Assembly (NCBI RefSeq): GCF_002135335.1
Contig: NZ_NEGC01000001.1
Coordinates: 62,001 to 126,000, forward strand
Direction of reading: 5' to 3'
Length of the DNA: 64,000 nt
Source: Acinetobacter sp. ANC 4470
Lineage (GTDB): Bacteria > Pseudomonadota > Gammaproteobacteria > Pseudomonadales > Moraxellaceae
The position numbers and the translations under genes are program-made. Positions 1 through 8,870 of this stretch are shown one piece after another (within the stretch, counting starts at the first letter, position 1; the number at the start of each line of letters is the position of its first letter). The notes beneath the pieces were generated by a model. The model had not been told where the DNA came from, did not search any database, and was given only the letters and a program-made list of their open reading frames with translations.

Positions 1-501
1 GAAGTTACCTACGAAGGTTATGGCGTTGGTGGTGTTGCAGTATTGGTTGAAACCATGACTGATAATCTAAACCGTACTGTGCCTGATGTTCGTCACTGTT
101 TTTCCAAAACCAATGGTAATTTAGGTACAGCGGGTTCGGTTGCATATCTATTTACTAAACGTGGTGAAATTACTTTTGAAGATGTTTCTTTAGAAGATAA
201 AATTATGGACGTTGCCTTAGAAGCTGGTGCTGAAGATATCGAAGTCGGTGAAAATGAAATCTTAGTCATTACTACACCTGAATCTTTTGGTGATGTTCAA
301 GATGCTTTAACTGCTGCAGGATTAAAATCTGATAATGCTGAAGTGGTAATGAGCCCGTCAACCAAAGCTGAAATCACGGACATTGATCAAGCAAAAATGA
401 TCTTAAAAATGATTGATATGTTTGAAGACCTAGATGATGTTCAGAACGTTTATACCAACGTTGAATTCTCAGATGAAGTTTTAGAACAATTGGATGCTTA
501 A
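1..501 (+). CDS. yebC: YebC/PmpR-family regulatory protein, C-terminal part
   Basis: The reading frame is open from the first base, so the start lies outside the window; 166 C-terminal residues are present. They match the middle and C-terminal domains of YebC/PmpR proteins (about 250 residues in full), including [12 protein letters not shown] near the start and the acidic C-terminus with [13 protein letters not shown]. Family members are cytoplasmic proteins described as transcriptional regulators or as factors acting on translating ribosomes; the sequence does not say which role applies here. A strong terminator follows at 530-555. The N-terminal domain cannot be seen. Confidence 0.95.
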   Translation, partial: EVTYEGYGVGGVAVLVETMTDNLNRTVPDVRHCFSKTNGNLGTAGSVAYLFTKRGEITFEDVSLEDKIMDVALEAGAEDIEVGENEILVITTPESFGDVQDALTAAGLKSDNAEVVMSPSTKAEITDIDQAKMILKMIDMFEDLDDVQNVYTNVEFSDEVLEQLDA

Positions 502-529
502 TCCTAGAAGTTCATTTTAAACTGCTTAT

Positions 530-555
530 AAAAACGCACGAATACGTGCGTTTTT
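530..555 (+). terminator. Rho-independent terminator after yebC
   Basis: Perfect 11-bp inverted repeat (AAAAACGCACG, loop AATA) ending in a run of T, 28 bases after the yebC stop codon. Confidence 0.85.
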
Positions 556-618
556 ATATTTCATATCATATAGGACATTTAAAACCATCTAAGGTTTGTC
601 ATCCCAACCCGTTAAATT

Positions 619-1092
619 TTATAGTTTGCTTAGTAAACCACTACAGTTAAAAACTTTATATTCTTTAATCACAAAACTAGAATGTAGCGCCACAACGTGT
701 TCAATTTTACCAATGCGTTTGAGTAAAATTTCACTGTAATTTTCCATATCTCGCGCAATCACTTCCACAATAAAGTCTGCGGACTGTCCTGTGACTAAAA
801 AAGCACTGATCACTTCTGGAATATTTTCTAGTTCTTCCAAAAACTTGGCAAAAATATCCGTATCATGTCGGCTTAAAGAAACTTGTAATAATACATGTAG
901 GCTAAAACCTAGCTTTTGATAATTCAAATCCCGCTTCAACCCAGACATTATATTATTTTCAATCAAGTGCTTAATTCGACGATGCACTGAACTTACAGAA
1001 AGATTAATACGTTCAGAAAGCTCATTTAGATTAAGATCTTCATGCGTTAAAATTTCAAGAATTTGTTTATCAAAACGATCCAGTTCCATCAT
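619..1092 (-). CDS. Lrp/AsnC-family transcriptional regulator
   Basis: A 157-residue protein of typical Lrp/AsnC length. Residues about 5-60 form the winged helix-turn-helix (LNELSERINLSVSSVHRRIKH), and about 65-145 form the RAM/ligand domain, with the usual pattern of sensing small effectors such as amino acids. I place the start at the ATG at 1092, because GTGGAG lies just upstream as a ribosome binding site; a second ATG follows at once (1089) and a GTG sits at 1101. No target gene is adjacent on the same strand, so its regulon cannot be read from context. It converges with yebC. The effector is unknown. Confidence 0.9.
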   Translation of the reverse strand: MMELDRFDKQILEILTHEDLNLNELSERINLSVSSVHRRIKHLIENNIMSGLKRDLNYQKLGFSLHVLLQVSLSRHDTDIFAKFLEELENIPEVISAFLVTGQSADFIVEVIARDMENYSEILLKRIGKIEHVVALHSSFVIKEYKVFNCSGLLSKL

Positions 1093-1390
1093 AAGCTCCA
1101 CGATGTTTATATATTTGAGATAATGGAAAATATTTTAAGTAAAAATAAACGCTTAAACTCAATATCTCGATTACATATGAGAAATTAAGGTGATTGATAT
1201 CTATTTGTAATTATTTACTTGAAATTAGAAAAAATAAAGGATTTTTGAAATTATTTTTCACCTTTTATTTCCTCAGTAAAAATATTTCTAACCTATTGGA
1301 GTTTAATGTTTTTAATATTTCATATTTTTATAGATTATTAAGATAATTTTTCACACATTAGCATTGTAAGTTTTACTTATACTTATTAAT
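1093..1390. other. AT-rich intergenic region upstream of the Lrp-type gene
   Basis: About 300 bases of very AT-rich DNA between the divergent end of the Lrp-type gene and the terminator of the GST gene. It must hold the Lrp-type gene promoter. I see no coding potential and no clear repeat in it. Confidence 0.5.
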
Positions 1391-1416
1391 AAAATACGTA
1401 CCAATGTACGTATTTT
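1391..1416 (-). terminator. Terminator of the GST gene
   Basis: Perfect 11-bp inverted repeat AAAATACGTAC / GTACGTATTTT with a CAAT loop, just beyond the stop codon of the minus-strand glutathione S-transferase gene. Confidence 0.75.
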
Positions 1417-1427
1417 ATCTTGCAATG

Positions 1428-2192
1428 TTAAACGCCACGCCAGTCAACACGAGCATTACGCTCAGTTTGATAAATACGTAATACATATTGCCCTAAAGGT
1501 AAATTAGTCAAAAAGGTCTTATATTGTAGAAATTCATCTGACAAATTTTCACCATGTTCTTTTTCCCATGGCGTACCCGTAATTTCTAAAATTGGCGCCA
1601 ACATTGAACACACTGCAATATCTGCCAAACCCAGGCGTTCACCAACAAAATAACGTCCATGATTTTCAATTAGACGCTGATTTAAAACATCAACCAAAAC
1701 ATCCATACGTTGTTTTGACTCAGCCACTTTATCCGAATTAAGTTGATAACCTTTTGAAAGTATTGCTTTCATAATGGGTTTTGAATATTTTTCAAATTGA
1801 CGTAAATAGCCTTTTTCACCAATCATAATATCAAGCGATTCTGCACTTTCAGTTAAAGTGTGCGCTAACCCCCAACGTCGCACATGCATGCCAAGCTCTG
1901 TCGCTTGCTCATTAATCTCTAGCGCTAAATCACGCTGCTGTAAATCAGAACGTAGCAAAGAATGTTCTGGATAAATCTGATCTAAATACAATGCAATTTT
2001 GGTCGAGTCCGCAATCCAACGATCTTGGTCACGTAAAATAGGTAACCGATTTTGCCCTGTTTTTAATTGTACAAAAGCACGATGCACACCAGGGATTAAA
2101 TTATGTGCAACATAGTCTAACTCTTTATGATCGAGCAACCAGCGAGCTTTCTCACAAAAATGAGATAAAGGAAACTGGTATAAAGTTCGCAT
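1428..2192 (-). CDS. Glutathione S-transferase family protein
   Basis: A 254-residue soluble protein. The N-terminal 80 residues form a thioredoxin-like GST domain (MRTLYQFPLSHFCEKARWLL, then a RLPILRD segment for the cis-proline loop and DSTKIALYLD for glutathione binding). The rest is the helical C-terminal domain (RYFVGERLGLADIAVCSMLAP). The SHFCEKAR stretch suggests a cysteine-type active site. The start at 2192 is chosen because GGAGAA precedes it at good spacing, although the frame stays open 17 codons further upstream. It stands alone. Substrate is unknown; detoxification or stress roles are usual for the family. Confidence 0.88.
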   Translation of the reverse strand: MRTLYQFPLSHFCEKARWLLDHKELDYVAHNLIPGVHRAFVQLKTGQNRLPILRDQDRWIADSTKIALYLDQIYPEHSLLRSDLQQRDLALEINEQATELGMHVRRWGLAHTLTESAESLDIMIGEKGYLRQFEKYSKPIMKAILSKGYQLNSDKVAESKQRMDVLVDVLNQRLIENHGRYFVGERLGLADIAVCSMLAPILEITGTPWEKEHGENLSDEFLQYKTFLTNLPLGQYVLRIYQTERNARVDWRGV

Positions 2193-2662
2193 AAATTCTC
2201 CGCATTTATTTTTAGTTCTGGTCGTAAATACAACCATCAACATTAGTCGAATACTTTAGTCACCCTACCCAAGAAATACAATGTACTTTTTATTCAAAAA
2301 TAAACACATAGAACTCTATACTACTTTAATTATTTTTGTCTGCATGATCATCAAAGCAAATAAAACAATCTATTAAAGTGCAAATAAGAGCATCAATAAA
2401 ATCAAATTATTTTGATTTTTAAATATTTAATATCGTCAGATTGATTCAAAACCTCACACTTTATATCTTAAACATCATTTTTCATAAGCCTTACAAAAGT
2501 AAGGATTTATTCAATCCAATGACTTAATACAAATTACATGAGCGGTGATTGTGACTTTAATTATTTGAGTGATATTGCTACAAATAATTGCATGCAAGCT
2601 TGCCGACCAACTAGATAAACGCAAAGTTTAAGCCCAATTGCATTTCAGTTGTTTTCAATAAA
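2193..2662. other. Non-coding AT-rich stretch between GST and ychF
   Basis: About 470 bases, strongly AT-rich, with no open frame that looks like protein. It holds the divergent promoters of the GST gene and ychF. A long hairpin (2663-2700) ends it. Confidence 0.5.
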
Positions 2663-2700
2663 CATGAAAGCCATGACCTGACTTTGTCATGGCTTTCATG
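2663..2700. repeat. Perfect 15-bp inverted repeat upstream of ychF
   Basis: CATGAAAGCCATGAC and its exact reverse complement are separated by 8 bases, 45 bases before the ychF start. There is no T-run after it on either strand, so it is not a standard terminator. In an ychF transcript starting upstream it would form a strong leader hairpin. Function unknown. Confidence 0.6.
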
Positions 2701-2744
2701 TAAAATCAGCCACAATTTTTAAATCATACGTTGTGAGTCATTTC

Positions 2745-3836
2745 ATGGGTTTTAATTGCGGTATTGTCGGCTTGCCGAACGTGGGTAAATCTACACTTTT
2801 CAATGCATTGACTAAAGCTGCCATTGCTGCAGAAAACTTCCCGTTCTGTACCATCGAACCCAATACAGGGATTGTTCCTGTACCTGATCCACGTTTAGAC
2901 AAATTGACTGCGATTGTAAAACCACAACGTGTTATTCCAACATCTATGGAATTTGTTGATATTGCCGGTTTAGTTGCAGGCGCGTCTAAAGGTGAAGGCT
3001 TGGGTAACCAATTCCTTGCCAATATCCGTGAAACAGATGCTATTGCTCACGTTGTGCGTTGTTTTGAAGATGAAAACGTGATTCATGTGAATGGTAAAAT
3101 TGACCCGCTAGATGACATTGCCACCATCAATACTGAACTTGCACTTGCTGACCTTGAAGCGGTTGCCAAAGCCATCACTCGTTTATCAAAATCTGCAAAA
3201 AGTGGTGACAAAGAAGCGATTGCAGTCAAAGCGATTTTGGAAAAAATCCAACCTTTACTTGACGAAGGTAAACCAGCACGTGCAGCTGACCTTGATGATG
3301 ACGAACGTAAGTTGGTTCGCGGTTTTGGTTTAATGACTTTAAAACCAACCATGTACATTGCTAACGTTGCTGAAGATGGTTTTGAAAACAACCCACACTT
3401 AGATGCTGTTAAAAAATTAGCGGCTGAAGAAAATGCTATTGTGGTTCCACTTTGTAACCAGATTGAAGCCGAAATTTCTTTACTTGAAGATGAAGACCGC
3501 GCGGAGTTCCTCGAAGCAATGGGCATGGAAGAACCGGGTTTGAACGTGGTGATTCGTGCAGGTTATTCGCTCCTTGGCTTACAAACTTATTTCACTGCGG
3601 GTGTACAAGAAGTTCGCGCTTGGACAGTTAAAATCGGTGCTACTGCACCTCAAGCGGCAGGTGTAATTCACACTGACTTTGAAAAAGGCTTTATTCGTGC
3701 TGAATGTGTAGCCTATGATGATTTCATACAATACAACGGCGAAGCTGGCGCGAAAGAAGCAGGCAAATGGCGTTTAGAAGGTAAAACTTACGTAGTTCAA
3801 GACGGCGACGTTTTACACTTCCGTTTTAATGTATAA
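2745..3836 (+). CDS. ychF: Redox-regulated ATPase YchF (OLA1 family)
   Basis: A 363-residue protein, the exact usual length. A G-domain starts with the P-loop GLPNVGKST (residues 8-16), followed by switch II DIAG, and NVAED in place of the classic NKxD guanine motif, the signature of ATP-preferring YchF proteins. A C-terminal TGS domain follows. YchF is an Obg-related ribosome-associated ATPase tied to oxidative stress and translation of leaderless messages. The frame opens at a GTG at 2733, but the ATG at 2745 gives the conserved [11 protein letters not shown] start. Monocistronic, closed by a bidirectional terminator. Confidence 0.97.
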   Translation: MGFNCGIVGLPNVGKSTLFNALTKAAIAAENFPFCTIEPNTGIVPVPDPRLDKLTAIVKPQRVIPTSMEFVDIAGLVAGASKGEGLGNQFLANIRETDAIAHVVRCFEDENVIHVNGKIDPLDDIATINTELALADLEAVAKAITRLSKSAKSGDKEAIAVKAILEKIQPLLDEGKPARAADLDDDERKLVRGFGLMTLKPTMYIANVAEDGFENNPHLDAVKKLAAEENAIVVPLCNQIEAEISLLEDEDRAEFLEAMGMEEPGLNVVIRAGYSLLGLQTYFTAGVQEVRAWTVKIGATAPQAAGVIHTDFEKGFIRAECVAYDDFIQYNGEAGAKEAGKWRLEGKTYVVQDGDVLHFRFNV

Positions 3837-3850
3837 GTAGTACCTAATAT

Positions 3851-3882
3851 AAAAAAGCCCCGATTTAAATCGGGGCTTTTTT
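3851..3882. terminator. Bidirectional terminator between ychF and the DUF962 gene
   Basis: Palindromic GC stem AAGCCCCGAT/ATCGGGGCTT flanked by A-run and T-run, placed between two convergent genes, so it can serve both strands. Confidence 0.85.
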
Positions 3883-3894
3883 ATGGCTATTTAA

Positions 3895-4434
3895 TTAATT
3901 CGGTGTGATGGAAATGGGTTTGCTATCCATTTCAGCACGTAGTACATGGGCATGATCTAACATACGTTGTTCTAGCTCCTTACGAAAACCTAGCATGAAC
4001 ACCATCTCTGCCAAAACAAATAATGGGCCGATAGCTAAACCAATAATATCATCCATAAAGGCAGGTTTTTTCTTTTCATAGAAATGTCCCACAAACTGAA
4101 ATAACCAGCCCACGACAAAAATCCCAACACTTAAGCTTAACCAAGCCATCAATTCAAGATGAGCAATTTTTAAAGCCAAAGGATACGCAGCAAACAAAAC
4201 AATCAACATGATAAAGGCGAAAATACGGTCTAAACTAAAATAGTAAATAGTGGTTACCACAATAAGCCCTAAAGCCAGTGTTAACTCCATACCTGATAGT
4301 ACAAACCCTGCTCTTTCGGTTAAACATAAAATTGCAAATACAATTAAAGGAATACCAATAAAATGGGTCAAAATATTTTTGTGGTCTAAGTGATATGCTG
4401 CATACTGACTAAGTAACTGTTCTAATTTGGTCAT
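3895..4434 (-). CDS. DUF962 / Mpo1-like membrane protein
   Basis: A 179-residue protein with about four to five hydrophobic segments. It carries the family signature: HxxxN...H near the N-terminus (YHLDHKNILTHFIGIP) and a GH...KKKPA motif near residue 125. The yeast relative Mpo1 is a 2-hydroxy fatty acid dioxygenase that uses conserved histidines to hold iron; the same activity here is only an inference. A second family member lies at 48621-49076. It is divergent from the Crp-type regulator next door, with 95 bases between their starts, which may mean shared control. Confidence 0.85.
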   Translation of the reverse strand: MTKLEQLLSQYAAYHLDHKNILTHFIGIPLIVFAILCLTERAGFVLSGMELTLALGLIVVTTIYYFSLDRIFAFIMLIVLFAAYPLALKIAHLELMAWLSLSVGIFVVGWLFQFVGHFYEKKKPAFMDDIIGLAIGPLFVLAEMVFMLGFRKELEQRMLDHAHVLRAEMDSKPISITPN

Positions 4435-4529
4435 GTGATTCTTCCTTGTTACACTATGCTTCCACTATATAAAAATATGAAAGATCAAGTTGTCGGCTAA
4501 ATGACAACTCACAGCAAAAAGGAATTTAT

Positions 4530-5228
4530 GTGTTTAAAGCAAAGGATATTGATCATTTAGAAAATAATGCGTGGTTTTCTCAACTACCACCTATATTCAA
4601 AGCATTTATTTTGAGCCATGCTGTTCAACAAAATTTTGACAAAGAACAAGCCATTTTCCATTCGGGCGATGCTTTTAATGGTCTTTATGCTGTTTTAGAT
4701 GGCTCTGTCCGCTTAGGCTATATTGATATTGAAGGTAAAGAGTCGGTGGCTGCAATTGTGGAACCGATTATGTGGTTTGGTGAAATATCTTTAGTCGACT
4801 CCCAGCCTCGCTCGCACAATGCCATCGCCATTCAAAAAAGTTTAATTTTGCATATTCCAAGTGGCGCAATTCAAAAACTACTCAAAGAACAGCCCATTTT
4901 CTGGTATCACATTGCGCAATTAACCAGTCAAAAATTGCGTTTTGCTTTCTTAGAACTAATTTCAATTCAAACTCAAACGTTAAAGCAGCGTTTAGCCCAA
5001 CGCCTGATGTTTATTTTAAATGGTTATGGTAGCCATCTCATGATTGAAAAAAACACCATTCATTTATCTCAGGAACAATTGGCGCAGATGCTGACGTGCT
5101 CTAGACAAACGGTAAATCAGGAGTTACAGACTTTGGAAAAGAAAAATATTTTACGTCTCTCTTTTCGGAAAATTGAAATCTTAAACCTTGCAGAATTGCA
5201 TCGTATTGCCCATGTTGTTGCTGAATAA
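4530..5228 (+). CDS. Crp/Fnr-family transcriptional regulator
   Basis: A 232-residue protein. The N-terminal cyclic-nucleotide-binding-like beta-roll (residues about 20-130, GDAFNGLYAVLDGSVRLGY) is followed by a dimer helix and a Crp-type winged HTH (about 150-215, LSQEQLAQMLTCSRQTVNQEL). There is no N-terminal FNR cysteine cluster, so an iron-sulphur oxygen sensor is unlikely; the ligand is unknown. The start is GTG at 4530 with AAGGAA upstream; the ATG two bases earlier leads into a stop. It is divergently paired with the DUF962 gene, a possible target. Confidence 0.88.
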   Translation: MFKAKDIDHLENNAWFSQLPPIFKAFILSHAVQQNFDKEQAIFHSGDAFNGLYAVLDGSVRLGYIDIEGKESVAAIVEPIMWFGEISLVDSQPRSHNAIAIQKSLILHIPSGAIQKLLKEQPIFWYHIAQLTSQKLRFAFLELISIQTQTLKQRLAQRLMFILNGYGSHLMIEKNTIHLSQEQLAQMLTCSRQTVNQELQTLEKKNILRLSFRKIEILNLAELHRIAHVVAE

Positions 5229-5324
5229 AATACACATTAAATATGCCTTTTAACCAAACATAAAAAGCCACCTTAATTAGTAAGATGGCCGGATGCTGAT
5301 TTAAACATGCTTTAACATTGTAGC

Positions 5325-7547
5325 TTAAAACTCATAATTCACACGCAGTAAAGCACTTCGTGGAGTACCCGGCATTGAACTTGAACGCCAGTATTCTTTA
5401 TCGGTTAAATTGGTTAAGGCTAAAGTGACATTCCAAGGATTTGCGCTATAACCAATGGCAGCATCTGCTCGGTTAAAACCTTTTAGTTTCTTGGTATTTT
5501 CTACATCACTCCATGAATCGCCAACCTTGGTCACGCCAATTTCAGCATACCATTGCTCTGTAGGTAAATAACGGACAAAAAGATTTCCTGTTTGCTTGGC
5601 TGTTTCTTTTAAACGATTGCCCACCAGCTCAGGTTTTTCTTTATTTTGTTTAACAGTCGCATCCAAGAAACCATAACCACCACGGACGTAGACATTGTCC
5701 AATACGCGACCAATAAAGCTAAACTCTGCACCGCGTGACTGATGCTCACCACCGACAGCCCAAACATCGGGTTCTTTATCCACATCTGGACGATAACGAA
5801 TATTATGTTTACGAATATCATAGATCGAAAACTGCGTCGTTAAGCGTTCATCCATCCAATCACTTTTAAGCCCAATTTCATATTGGTCACTGTATTGCGG
5901 TTCAGCATCGAAGGTATTTAAATTCTGTGAAGCGCTGATAACGCTCACCCCCATTTGACCACCAAATGGTGCAAAACTTTTACTATAAGATGCATATACA
6001 CTTTGTGATTCAACAGGTTGCCAAACAACTCCAACATTTGGACTGACAGATTGATCACTCACAGTACGCTTATAATCACGATCAGTTTCAGACTTTAATT
6101 TATTGCTGGTTGAATTTTTATAATGATCATAACGCAGCCCTAGCATCAATTTAACTTCTGGAATAATGGTGATTAAATCCTGTGCAAACACCCCATAACT
6201 TGTCCCTTGATTATAATTATGCTGAGTAATTAACGGATTGTCTGCCCGATTGCTAAAACGATCTCCCGTTAGCGGATTAACAAATCCATAAATTAAACTG
6301 CCATCGCTATTTTTATTGGATAGTTTTGGTTCCCGTTGCTCATAAGATGCATCTATGCCAAGCAACACTTGATGTTGAAATGATCCTGTATTAAATTTAC
6401 CTTTTACATCAAATGTTGTTGATGTGGTTTTATTGCTGGTCTGTTGCCAATAATAAATTTGATCAATATATCCTTTGTAGCAACCTTTATTTGTTGCGGT
6501 GACTGGCTTATCTGCGGTACACATTTTACCTGAATAAAAATGGTCAAAATCTTGATCAGCTTGTCTATAACTAGTAGCCCAGTGTAACGTCCAGTCTGGT
6601 GCAAAGGTGTAACTCAAATCGGAACGTAGAGTCTGGGAAACATCATTTACATAATCACCGTCCTGAGCAAAACCCATGTCACGTGAAGTTCCCACTGGTA
6701 ATTCAGCAAAATTAGGGCCGCGATCCGGAACACGATGTAAGCGGTCATAAGTATATTGCCCTGTCCAGAGCAAACCCTTTTGATTATTAAAGCTCACACT
6801 GGGTGACAACATCAGTTCATCACTGCTAATGCCTTTACGGAAACTATCCGTTTTATAAACATCGGTAGTTAAACGCGCAGCCCATTGATCAGAAATAACC
6901 TGATTTACATCTAAAGTCGTTCCCAGATGATTAAATGAGCCGGTATAAATTCCAACACTGCTTTTCGAGTCAAAATTGGCATATTTACTGACCATATTGA
7001 TCACGCCTCCTCCTGCACTTCGCCCATACAGTACAGAAGCAGGACCTTTTAATATTTCAATACGTTCAATATTGGCTGTGCTACGTCGTACTTGCCCACT
7101 TTCACGCACACCATCACGGTAAATATCACTCATGTCTGCCTGAAAACCACGGAGCTTAATTCCGTCGCCACGCATATCATAGGACGTATCAACACCCGGT
7201 GTTCCTTGAAGCATGACGCTTAAATCATTCGATCCATAGATTTTATATTTTTGTACATCTATCGTATCAATGGTTTGTGGAATATCTTTTTTATCCAAAC
7301 CATTACGCGTCACACTGGCTTGTTTGTAGTCGACATAGGTTTTTACAGGATCTTGTGCACTCATCGCTTCAATGGCAATGGTCGGAAGAACAGCTGTTGT
7401 TTTATTGGCTTCTGCCGAATCAAAATGTTCACCGGAAAAAGTGGAATGAGCACACGCTATCATTAAGCTCAGTAGACTCAACTTTAGAATTCGATCTGAA
7501 TGTGCGTGTTTAAAAGCTAAATGTGGATGATCAAAAAAAGATGGCAT
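5325..7547 (-). CDS. TonB-dependent siderophore receptor
   Basis: A 740-residue outer-membrane receptor. After an N-terminal export signal (hydrophobic stretch about residues 22-37) come a plug domain (about 85-200, with GVDTSYDMRGDGIKLRGF, IEILKGPASVLYGR and AGGGVINMVSK) and a 22-strand barrel ending in VNYEF, the aromatic terminus typical of barrels. It belongs to the Fiu/PiuA-like catecholate receptor group, importing ferric siderophores with TonB-ExbBD energy. A Fur-box-like sequence lies just upstream (7584-7602), so iron repression is likely. No biosynthesis or other uptake genes are adjacent. The exact ligand is not determined. Confidence 0.93.
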   Translation of the reverse strand: MPSFFDHPHLAFKHAHSDRILKLSLLSLMIACAHSTFSGEHFDSAEANKTTAVLPTIAIEAMSAQDPVKTYVDYKQASVTRNGLDKKDIPQTIDTIDVQKYKIYGSNDLSVMLQGTPGVDTSYDMRGDGIKLRGFQADMSDIYRDGVRESGQVRRSTANIERIEILKGPASVLYGRSAGGGVINMVSKYANFDSKSSVGIYTGSFNHLGTTLDVNQVISDQWAARLTTDVYKTDSFRKGISSDELMLSPSVSFNNQKGLLWTGQYTYDRLHRVPDRGPNFAELPVGTSRDMGFAQDGDYVNDVSQTLRSDLSYTFAPDWTLHWATSYRQADQDFDHFYSGKMCTADKPVTATNKGCYKGYIDQIYYWQQTSNKTTSTTFDVKGKFNTGSFQHQVLLGIDASYEQREPKLSNKNSDGSLIYGFVNPLTGDRFSNRADNPLITQHNYNQGTSYGVFAQDLITIIPEVKLMLGLRYDHYKNSTSNKLKSETDRDYKRTVSDQSVSPNVGVVWQPVESQSVYASYSKSFAPFGGQMGVSVISASQNLNTFDAEPQYSDQYEIGLKSDWMDERLTTQFSIYDIRKHNIRYRPDVDKEPDVWAVGGEHQSRGAEFSFIGRVLDNVYVRGGYGFLDATVKQNKEKPELVGNRLKETAKQTGNLFVRYLPTEQWYAEIGVTKVGDSWSDVENTKKLKGFNRADAAIGYSANPWNVTLALTNLTDKEYWRSSSMPGTPRSALLRVNYEF

Positions 7548-7583
7548 AAGCTGGAGGCATGGTAAAATTTACCGAATACTAAT

Positions 7584-7602
7584 ATAAATGATAATTATTT
7601 TC
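7584..7602 (-). promoter_or_regulatory. Fur-box-like site upstream of the TonB receptor
   Basis: The 19 bases match the classic Fur consensus at 14 positions by my alignment, including the central GATAAT block. It lies 37 bases before the receptor start codon, where a repressor would cover the promoter. Confidence 0.6.
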
Positions 7603-7898
7603 ATTACTAATTATATACAAAATCTCCATTCTTTATCCAAGTTATTCATTTTATTTAAAATTAACCCCCAATAGTTTGTTCTTTTTTTCAACAGCACATC
7701 ATCTAATTAAACTTTGCTCTTATTTAAGCTGTCTATTTGGCATAGACAAAAAAAGCCTTCTCGTCAACATTATGGCTTAAAGCGGCATAATCAACGATTG
7801 AACTTTTTTGCTGAAAAGACTTATACCCAATATGAATCAGCTTTTCACATATCTGTCACCACATTAAATGCAGAACAAAAGTGTAGACCTTTTCTACT
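7603..7898. other. Intergenic region with no convincing gene
   Basis: About 300 AT-rich bases between the receptor promoter and the small lipoprotein gene. An open frame of 62 codons (7714-7902, plus) has no ribosome binding site and no protein-like character, so I leave it out. Confidence 0.4.
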
Positions 7899-8084
7899 TT
7901 AAGATAACAACTGACATACATTCACCTCATCAAAACCATTACTACAAGGCGCTATATCTTGTTCGACATTTAAAGATGCGGCAGGAATCATCTGTGCTTT
8001 TCCTGTCGTAGCTGTAGTTTGAACGCTACTACATGCACTCAGAAGAATCATTATATTTATTGAAAAAAACACTTTATTAAACAT
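7899..8084 (-). CDS. Small predicted lipoprotein, unknown function
   Basis: A 61-residue protein that starts MFNKVFFSINIMILLSACSS: a short basic N-terminus, a hydrophobic core and the lipobox LSAC, so it is probably exported and lipid-anchored at about Cys18. The mature part is only about 43 residues, with two further cysteines (PCSNG, VCQLL) that could form a disulphide. A GGGTGGG stretch upstream of the ATG at 8084 acts as the ribosome binding site; the frame opens three codons earlier at a GTG. It lies near the siderophore receptor but no link is shown. Family not recognised. Confidence 0.6.
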   Translation of the reverse strand: MFNKVFFSINIMILLSACSSVQTTATTGKAQMIPAASLNVEQDIAPCSNGFDEVNVCQLLS

Positions 8085-8261
8085 ATTACCCACCCTATCA
8101 ATTTAATAATTTCAAAAAAATAATGATTTAATACTTATTATTATACATTAAATATCGTTTTATGATAATTTAATATATTTATTGAGTTATCACCCCACCC
8201 TATTATTCATTGTTTAAAACTATAAATAAAAATATTTCCCTCAAAAAATTCAGATCAAAAA

Positions 8262-8281
8262 AACGAGGCCATTGCCTCGTT
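8262..8281 (-). terminator. Terminator of the 160-residue lipoprotein gene
   Basis: Stem AACGAGGC/GCCTCGTT with a four-base loop and a T-run on the minus strand, ten bases past the stop codon. Confidence 0.8.
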
Positions 8282-8290
8282 CTATCTTCA

Positions 8291-8773
8291 TCAAACCCCT
8301 TTCTTTTTAGGGTCCGTGTTTCCAAGTTCAGGGTGATCTATTGCACCTCTACATTGTGCTTTATCACGCTCATAATCGGCTTGTTTTTGTGCCACCGAAT
8401 TTGTTTGATCAATACTTTCACGCGCCCAAATTTCTAAACTGGTTAATGCTTTACGGCATAACGCATATTTACCTTCAGTCACAGAATCCGTCATTTTGAC
8501 ATTAATGCGCCAATCGGTACTCAACTTACGGGCAGGTTTACGGACTTGATCTTCTAACAGATCCAGTTTTTGCGCATAAACCAAACCATCCACTTGATTA
8601 ATAAAGTCCCAAGCGTGTTGTGCATAACTGGTCGCATCATTGGTGAGTTTAGGTGCAGACTTAATTTCGACTTTCTGCTTAGGTTGTTCTGAAGAATGAC
8701 CACAAGCTTGCAATGCAAAAGTACTGCACAGTACAGAAACCATCACTATTACACGTGATTTGAACGCAAACAT
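8291..8773 (-). CDS. Predicted lipoprotein, unknown function
   Basis: A 160-residue protein with a signal peptide ending in the lipobox LQAC (Cys24), so probably a lipoprotein. The mature part is rich in charged residues and helical, with two more cysteines (residues about 107 and 141), and a basic PKKKG tail. The aspartate at +2 is absent (Cys-Gly-His), so outer-membrane sorting is likely. It is divergent from azlC, with 97 bases between starts, and closed by its own terminator. I do not recognise the family. Confidence 0.8.
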   Translation of the reverse strand: MFAFKSRVIVMVSVLCSTFALQACGHSSEQPKQKVEIKSAPKLTNDATSYAQHAWDFINQVDGLVYAQKLDLLEDQVRKPARKLSTDWRINVKMTDSVTEGKYALCRKALTSLEIWARESIDQTNSVAQKQADYERDKAQCRGAIDHPELGNTDPKKKGV

Positions 8774-8870
8774 ATCAGCTGCCTATACAAACATTTCGGT
8801 ACTATGCTAGTGAATTCGAGTAGAATACTCAATCACCATTTACCCCATTGTTTAACTCTTTAGGTGTATC

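Noticed and set aside
3083..3526. Long minus-strand frame of 147 codons inside ychF
   Set aside because: Antisense shadow of a strongly conserved gene; Ser/Ala-rich composition typical of such shadows.
5271..5289. Hairpin between the Crp-type gene and the TonB receptor as a shared terminator
   Set aside because: The stem has a mismatch and no proper T-run on the plus strand; left unlisted.
7714..7902. Plus-strand 62-codon frame between the TonB receptor and the small lipoprotein
   Set aside because: No ribosome site, no domain, and composition like AT-rich non-coding DNA.
8210..8437. Plus-strand 75-codon frame over the 160-residue lipoprotein end
   Set aside because: Antisense to a gene with a signal peptide, lipobox and its own terminator.
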